From positions 1-64,000 of the forward strand of contig JBEKUY010000008.1 in assembly GCA_049514555.1 (NCBI GenBank): a stretch of 64,000 nucleotides of DNA, read 5' to 3'. Position 1 is the stretch's first letter; each line of letters begins with the position of its first letter. The notes beneath the pieces are model-generated. The model made no database searches. It was not told where the DNA came from and worked only from the letters and a program-made list of their open reading frames with translations. This document shows positions 59,860-64,000 of the stretch, one piece after another. The translations under genes were made by a program, and so were the position numbers. The DNA is from JBEKUY01 sp049514555 (GTDB taxonomy: Bacteria > Acidobacteriota > Terriglobia > Acidiferrales > UBA7541).

Positions 59860-61095
59860 ATGCAGATCGCACTCGGAGTGACGGGAGGCGTGGCGGCCTA
59901 CAAGGCCGCGGAACTGGTGCGCCGTCTGCAGCAGGACGGGTTCGAGGTGCAGGCAGTGATGACGCGGGCGGCGCAGGAGTTCGTCGCGCCGCTGACGTTT
60001 GCGGCGCTGACCGGCCGCAAGGTGATTACCGGCCTCTTCGGCGAGTCCGGAAGCGGCCCGGCGAATGTGGAGAGCGCGATCGAGCACATCGCGGTGGCGC
60101 AGCGGATCGATCTGCTGCTGGTGGCGCCGGCGACGGCGGACGTGCTCGCGAAGATGGCGCACGGGGTGGCCGATGACTTCCTGACCACGCTGTATCTGGC
60201 AACGACCGCGCCGGTGGTCGTAGCGCCGGCGATGAACGTGAACATGTGGGAACATGCGGCGACGCAAGAGAACGTGCGGCGGCTGCGGGAGCGCGGGGTG
60301 CGCGTGGTCGAGCCCGACGAAGGCTACCTGGCGTGCGGGATGACCGGCGCGGGGCGCCTGGCGAGCCTCGAAGCCATCGTCGCAGAAGTGAAGAAAACGC
60401 TCGGCGCGGCGCGGGACTTCGAGGGCGAAACCGTGCTGGTGACCGCAGGGCCTACGCACGAAGCGATCGACCCGGTGCGCTATCTGAGCAACCGTTCGTC
60501 GGGGAAAATGGGCTACGCGCTGGCGGAAGCCGCGGCGCGGCGCGGCGCGCAAGTGATCCTGGTAAGCGGGCCGGCGGCGCTGGAGACTCCGGCGGGCGTG
60601 AGGCGCGTGGACGTGCGCACGGCGGAAGAGATGCACCGCGCCGTGCTCGAAGAGCTGCCGCGGACCACGGTGGTGATCAAAGCGGCGGCGGTGGCGGATT
60701 ACCGCCCCGCGGCGCGGCAAGAGAAGAAGGTCAAGGCGAAGGAGCGCATCACGCTCGAGCTCGAGCCCACCGCGGACATTCTCGCGGACGTGGCGCGTCA
60801 GAAGGGCGACCGCATCCTGGTGGGGTTTGCGGCGGAGACCGACCACGTCGCCGAACACGCCCGGGAAAAACTGGCGGGCAAGAACGTGGACCTGATCGTG
60901 GCCAACGACGTGACGGCCCCGGGAGCGGGTTTTGACCGTGATACCAATGTGGTGACGCTTTATGCGCGCGACGGGCGCGAGCAGGCGCTCGAGCGCATGG
61001 CCAAGCGGGACGTGGCGCAACGCGTGTTGGACGAAGTGCTGCGGTTGCGCGAGGCGCGGCGGCAAGCGCCCGCCGCAGGGCGCGCGAAGGCGTAG
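59860..61095 (+). CDS. coaBC: Bifunctional CoaBC (phosphopantothenoylcysteine synthetase/decarboxylase)
   Basis: 411 aa from ATG 59860. The N-terminal CoaC flavoprotein (about 1-180) has VTGGVAAYKAAELVRRL, PATADVLAKMAHG, APAMNVNMW with the PAMN motif, and ACGMTGAGRLA with the active-site Cys. The C-terminal CoaB half (about 190-400) has VTAGPTHEAIDPVRYLSNRSSGKMGYALA, KAAAVADYRP, and VGFAAET. It makes phosphopantetheine from phosphopantothenate and cysteine in CoA synthesis. It follows rpoZ by 7 nt. The longer open frame upstream is a shadow. Confidence 0.96.
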   Translation: MQIALGVTGGVAAYKAAELVRRLQQDGFEVQAVMTRAAQEFVAPLTFAALTGRKVITGLFGESGSGPANVESAIEHIAVAQRIDLLLVAPATADVLAKMAHGVADDFLTTLYLATTAPVVVAPAMNVNMWEHAATQENVRRLRERGVRVVEPDEGYLACGMTGAGRLASLEAIVAEVKKTLGAARDFEGETVLVTAGPTHEAIDPVRYLSNRSSGKMGYALAEAAARRGAQVILVSGPAALETPAGVRRVDVRTAEEMHRAVLEELPRTTVVIKAAAVADYRPAARQEKKVKAKERITLELEPTADILADVARQKGDRILVGFAAETDHVAEHAREKLAGKNVDLIVANDVTAPGAGFDRDTNVVTLYARDGREQALERMAKRDVAQRVLDEVLRLREARRQAPAAGRAKA

Positions 61096-61104
61096 ATTCC
61101 CTCC

Positions 61105-61992
61105 ATGACGCGGCCCGAACAAGAACAACTCGACCGCAAACTCGAAGAGCGGCTGCGATATTACCGTGACATCGGAATCGGGCCGTTCTTTCGCCGGCGC
61201 GGACCGGCTGGGGGCGAAGTAACGCCGGCGCAAATGAGGGCTGCCGCAGGAACTCACGCGGGCCCGGCGCGAGCGGCGAGCACAGCGGCCGGGGGCGCTC
61301 CAAACGCAATGACACGAAGCCGTGCGGCCAGCACGACAGCAGAAAGCCTGTTGGCAGCCAAGATGGCCGCGCTGCCTTTGGCGAAGGGGCCGTCGCTATT
61401 TGAGGCGGCCGAGCGCATTCAGGGCGACACGCTCGCGCGGATCCGGGCGGACCTCGGCGACTGCACGCGATGCAAGCTGAGCCGCAGCCGGAAGCACATC
61501 GTCTTCGGCGACGGAAACGAGAAAGCGGAGCTGGTGTTCGTGGGAGAAGGGCCCGGACACGACGAGGACGTGCAGGGACTGCCGTTTGTGGGGCGCGCCG
61601 GGAAGCTGTTGACGCAGATGATCGAGGCCATGGGGCTCGAGCGGCGCGACGTGTACATCTGCAACGTGCTGAAGTGCCGCCCGCCGGAGAATCGCACTCC
61701 GGAGCGGGACGAAGTAGCGGCGTGCTCGCCGTTCTTGCTGCGGCAGATCGAAGCGATCCGGCCGAAGGTGATCGTGGCCCTCGGCAGCGTGGCGGCGCAG
61801 ACGCTTCTCAACACAAACCGCTCCATCTCGCAGTTTCGCGGCGAGTGGCTGGAGTTTCGCGGAGCGCGGTTGTTGGCCACCTACCACCCGGCTTACCTGC
61901 TGCGCAACCCCAACGCGAAGGGCGAGGTCTGGAAGGACCTTCAGAAAGTCATGGCCGTGCTCGGGCTGAGCGGCCGAAAGCGACGGCCGTAG
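61105..61992 (+). CDS. Family-4 uracil-DNA glycosylase (Fe-S)
   Basis: 295 aa. An unusually long Ala-rich N-terminal region (about 1-100) precedes the family-4/5-type UDG core. Cluster cysteines are in CTRCKL and later in CNVLKCRPP...VAAC. Motif A is GEGPGHDED, followed by LPFVGRAGKLL. The C-terminal motif is ATYHPAYLLRNP (catalytic-loop His). The enzyme removes uracil from DNA. It lies 9 nt after coaBC. Confidence 0.93.
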   Translation: MTRPEQEQLDRKLEERLRYYRDIGIGPFFRRRGPAGGEVTPAQMRAAAGTHAGPARAASTAAGGAPNAMTRSRAASTTAESLLAAKMAALPLAKGPSLFEAAERIQGDTLARIRADLGDCTRCKLSRSRKHIVFGDGNEKAELVFVGEGPGHDEDVQGLPFVGRAGKLLTQMIEAMGLERRDVYICNVLKCRPPENRTPERDEVAACSPFLLRQIEAIRPKVIVALGSVAAQTLLNTNRSISQFRGEWLEFRGARLLATYHPAYLLRNPNAKGEVWKDLQKVMAVLGLSGRKRRP

Positions 61993-61998
61993 CGCGCG

Positions 61999-62931
61999 AT
62001 GGGCATTCTGCTCGGTCTGAGCGCGGCGTTGAGCTGGGGCTTGGCGGACTTCCTGGCACGGTTCCTCACCCGCCGAGTCGGCACGCTGCGCACTTTCCTC
62101 TACATGCAGGTGGCAGGCCTCTTCATGCTCTCACTGGCTCTGCCGGCGCTCGGCGGCTGGGGGCACCTCGCCGATGGTTCGGGCTGGCGGCCGTGGGCCT
62201 GGGGAGCTCTGGCGGGCTCGATCAACGCAGGCGCCACGCTGGCGCTCTACCGTTCATTCGAAATCGGCAAATTCGCCATTGTCGCTCCCATTTCGTCGAG
62301 CTTTCCGGCGCTGACCGTGCTGCTTTCGATGGCGGCCGGAGAGAAGTTCGCAGCCGGGCGCGGCGCGGGAATTGTCCTCACGCTGATCGGGGTGATCCTC
62401 GCAGCAGCCGCGCGCGAACCTGCCGGGACCGCGCCCCAGGCTGGCGCGGAAACCGTCGCCGGGAGCGGCCAGGACGGCCATGTTGGAGCGGGCGCTGAAG
62501 CCGCCGTGGATGCCAAGAATGCAGGCGTGCTTTGGGCGCTTGTGGCTGCGGCGGGCTTCGGCGTTTTGTTCTGGCTGCTGGGATTCCGCGTCGCGCCGCG
62601 CGTGGGAGCCGCCGCGGGCGTGTGGATCATTCGTTTGACGAGCATGACGATCGCCTTTCTCGCTGTGTTGATAGCTCGTCAGCCGGTGCGGCTGCGGCCG
62701 GTGAGATTGGGCTGGATGGTGCTGGGGACCGGCCTGTTCGATACCGGGGCATACGTCTGCAACAATCTCGGCGTCGTGCTCGAGCAGGTCTCGGTGGTCA
62801 GCGTATTGGCGTCACTCTATGGAGTGGTCACTGTGGCGCTCGCGGCCATTCTTCTCCGAGAGAAACTCGCAGTCCGGCAGTGGATCGGGGTCCTGCTGAT
62901 TTTTGTGGGGATCGTGCTGATCAGCAAGTAA
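61999..62931 (+). CDS. EamA/DMT-type transporter
   Basis: 310 aa with ten hydrophobic helices in two EamA halves (about 2-137 and 170-307) separated by an Ala/Gly-rich loop. The halves carry SFEIGKFAIVAPISSSFPALTVLLS and VVLEQVSVVSVLASLYGVVTVALAAILLREKL, the conserved drug/metabolite transporter ends. The solute is unknown. The ATG is 6 nt after the UDG stop, so it is the last gene of the closely packed run. Confidence 0.9.
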   Translation: MGILLGLSAALSWGLADFLARFLTRRVGTLRTFLYMQVAGLFMLSLALPALGGWGHLADGSGWRPWAWGALAGSINAGATLALYRSFEIGKFAIVAPISSSFPALTVLLSMAAGEKFAAGRGAGIVLTLIGVILAAAAREPAGTAPQAGAETVAGSGQDGHVGAGAEAAVDAKNAGVLWALVAAAGFGVLFWLLGFRVAPRVGAAAGVWIIRLTSMTIAFLAVLIARQPVRLRPVRLGWMVLGTGLFDTGAYVCNNLGVVLEQVSVVSVLASLYGVVTVALAAILLREKLAVRQWIGVLLIFVGIVLISK

Positions 62932-62993
62932 GAGGGGGGGCAAGGAAGTCGTTTCTTCGTAGTATCCCGCCTGCTGATAGACTACACAGCCTG

Positions 62994-64000
62994 ATGAAGA
63001 CCTACTGCGACGTCGCGGTGCCGGTGCCGTTGAGGACGACGTTCACCTACGCGGTGCCGGAGGCGCTGCGCGGCGCCGTGGCCCCGGGATGCCGCGTGCT
63101 GGTGCCGTTCCGGCGAAAAACGCTCGCGGGGGTTGTGGTGCGCATGACGACAGGCGAACGCGCTGGAGGCGCGCAGGTCAAGGACGTGGCGCGCTCTCTC
63201 GACGTCGTGCCGGCGTTGACGGAAAAACTCATCGAGTTGGGCGAGTGGGTGGCGAAATACTATCTAGCACCGGTGGGAGAAGTATTCCGCGCGATGCTGC
63301 CACCGCTCGTGGAGGTGCGCGCGCTGCGTGAAGTGGCGATTACGGGAGCGGGGCGCGCCGCCCTGGCGGATGCCGCGCGCGGGTCGCTGCTTGGGGAAGC
63401 AGGAGCAGATTGGCGCGCGCTCGAAACGCTCGAAAAAGAAGGCGGCACAATGCGGCTCGAGCGGTTTGAGAAGCTCGCTCGTCGCGGCGCGGGTGGAACA
63501 GGGCAGGCGGCGCAGTTGGCGCGGCGAGGGTGGATCGAGTTACGCGAGAGGCCGGTGGGACGAAAGACGCGCACGCAAAAGATCGTGACGTGGAACAGTG
63601 GGGCGGAAGGCGACCGGAACAAGACCGCACCCACGCCCCCGGGAAAAGATGCGGAAAAACGAGAGGCGCTGCGGCGGGTGCTTGAGATCGAACACGGGCC
63701 GATGCCGATTTCCGTGGCGATGCGATACGCGGGGGTGACGCGAGGATTTATCGAGAAACTGGAGCGCGAGGGTTTGGTCGAGAGCTGGGAAGAACCGCTG
63801 GACCCGGCGGAATCGGCTTTTGAGGCGGACTTCGAGCCGCCGGCAAACGTTCCGAACGAGGGGCAGGAGCGAGCGCTCGGGGACATTCGCGCGTGGATCG
63901 AGGCGTCGAGGTTCACGACCGGTTTGCTCTACGGCGTGACCGGCAGCGGGAAGACGGAGGTGTACCTGCGAGCGGTGCAAGAGACGCTGGCTCGAGGGAA
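62994..64000 (+). CDS. priA: Primosomal protein N' (PriA helicase), 3' end outside window
   Basis: From ATG 62994 the frame is open to the window end (335 codons). The N-terminal DNA-binding domain (YCDVAVPVPLRTTFTYAVPE, CRVLVPFRRKTLAGVVV) and the winged-helix region (VARRGWIELRERPVG-type) are typical. The helicase domain begins with EGQERAL and Walker A GVTGSGKTEVYLRA near 63925-63975. PriA restarts stalled replication forks. The zinc-binding cysteines and remaining helicase motifs lie outside. It starts 62 nt after the EamA gene. Confidence 0.95.
   Translation, partial: MKTYCDVAVPVPLRTTFTYAVPEALRGAVAPGCRVLVPFRRKTLAGVVVRMTTGERAGGAQVKDVARSLDVVPALTEKLIELGEWVAKYYLAPVGEVFRAMLPPLVEVRALREVAITGAGRAALADAARGSLLGEAGADWRALETLEKEGGTMRLERFEKLARRGAGGTGQAAQLARRGWIELRERPVGRKTRTQKIVTWNSGAEGDRNKTAPTPPGKDAEKREALRRVLEIEHGPMPISVAMRYAGVTRGFIEKLEREGLVESWEEPLDPAESAFEADFEPPANVPNEGQERALGDIRAWIEASRFTTGLLYGVTGSGKTEVYLRAVQETLARG

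Noticed and set aside
1..64000. tRNA, rRNA, riboswitch, IS element or prophage
   Set aside because: I looked through the intergenic regions and found no tRNA T-loop signature, conserved riboswitch core, transposase or integrase; weak structures could still be missed by eye.

Overview
The window reads as a chromosomal segment of a GC-rich bacterium, most likely an Acidobacteriota (Terriglobia-like). The inference rests on three secreted proteins of the VWFA-related family typical of that phylum, long Ig-repeat lipoproteins, VOC, LemA and M28B protein types common there, and scattered GTCATTCCGAGCG-type intergenic repeats. I recognise no rRNA or tRNA gene, CRISPR array, IS transposase or integrase. 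About 54 protein genes are supported. Two run off the edges: an Ig-repeat lipoprotein on the left and priA on the right.

Layout. 1-5 kb (minus strand): Ig lipoprotein, an overlapping pair of a secreted protein and a VWFA protein, and a membrane-anchored coiled-coil protein with a clear terminator. 5-10 kb: queF and queG (queuosine), a VOC protein, and the lemA/DUF2207 pair with a readable promoter. 10-11.2 kb: a cold-shock gene with a TTG start and a STAS/anti-sigma kinase pair. 11.4-15.7 kb: a truncated OPT transporter facing a complete OPT transporter, which is divergent from a pepD dipeptidase. 16-24 kb: rhomboid protease, pyruvate kinase, M20 peptidase, VWFA protein, 2-hydroxyacid dehydrogenase and gpmI. 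24.5-28.6 kb: a three-gene operon of Ig lipoprotein, membrane protein and matrixin-type protease. 28.8-31.4 kb: ECF sigma, zinc-finger anti-sigma and a secreted protein. 31.4-37.4 kb: epimerase, NAALADase-like M28B peptidase, moaD-moaE-VWFA, and an inositol phosphatase. 37.4-44.2 kb: nicotinamidase-like and nicotinate phosphoribosyltransferase genes (NAD salvage), a helical-repeat protein with a RodZ-like protein, a GAF-GGDEF cyclase and a TrpB2-type synthase.

44.2-50.6 kb is the accessory part. It has a 0.9 kb non-coding tract with two homologous three-unit repeat blocks, then a less GC-rich two-gene operon encoding a 1035-aa Eco57I-like adenine methyltransferase and a translationally coupled PD-(D/E)xK-like nuclease. 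Beyond it lie a perfect FNR-type palindrome, a 57-aa membrane protein, a BON-domain lipoprotein, a decayed csbD remnant and two copies of a 65-bp hairpin repeat. The methyltransferase-nuclease pair is the best candidate for an uncharacterised system, probably restriction-modification or phage defence.

50.6-64 kb is a plus-strand housekeeping run: lptC/lptA-like, lptB, rpoN, rapZ, an MsbA-like exporter, yicC, gmk, rpoZ, coaBC, a family-4 uracil-DNA glycosylase, an EamA transporter and priA. It joins LPS export, sigma-54, envelope and RNA regulation, nucleotide and CoA metabolism, and DNA repair. Most of these genes overlap or are separated by only a few bases.
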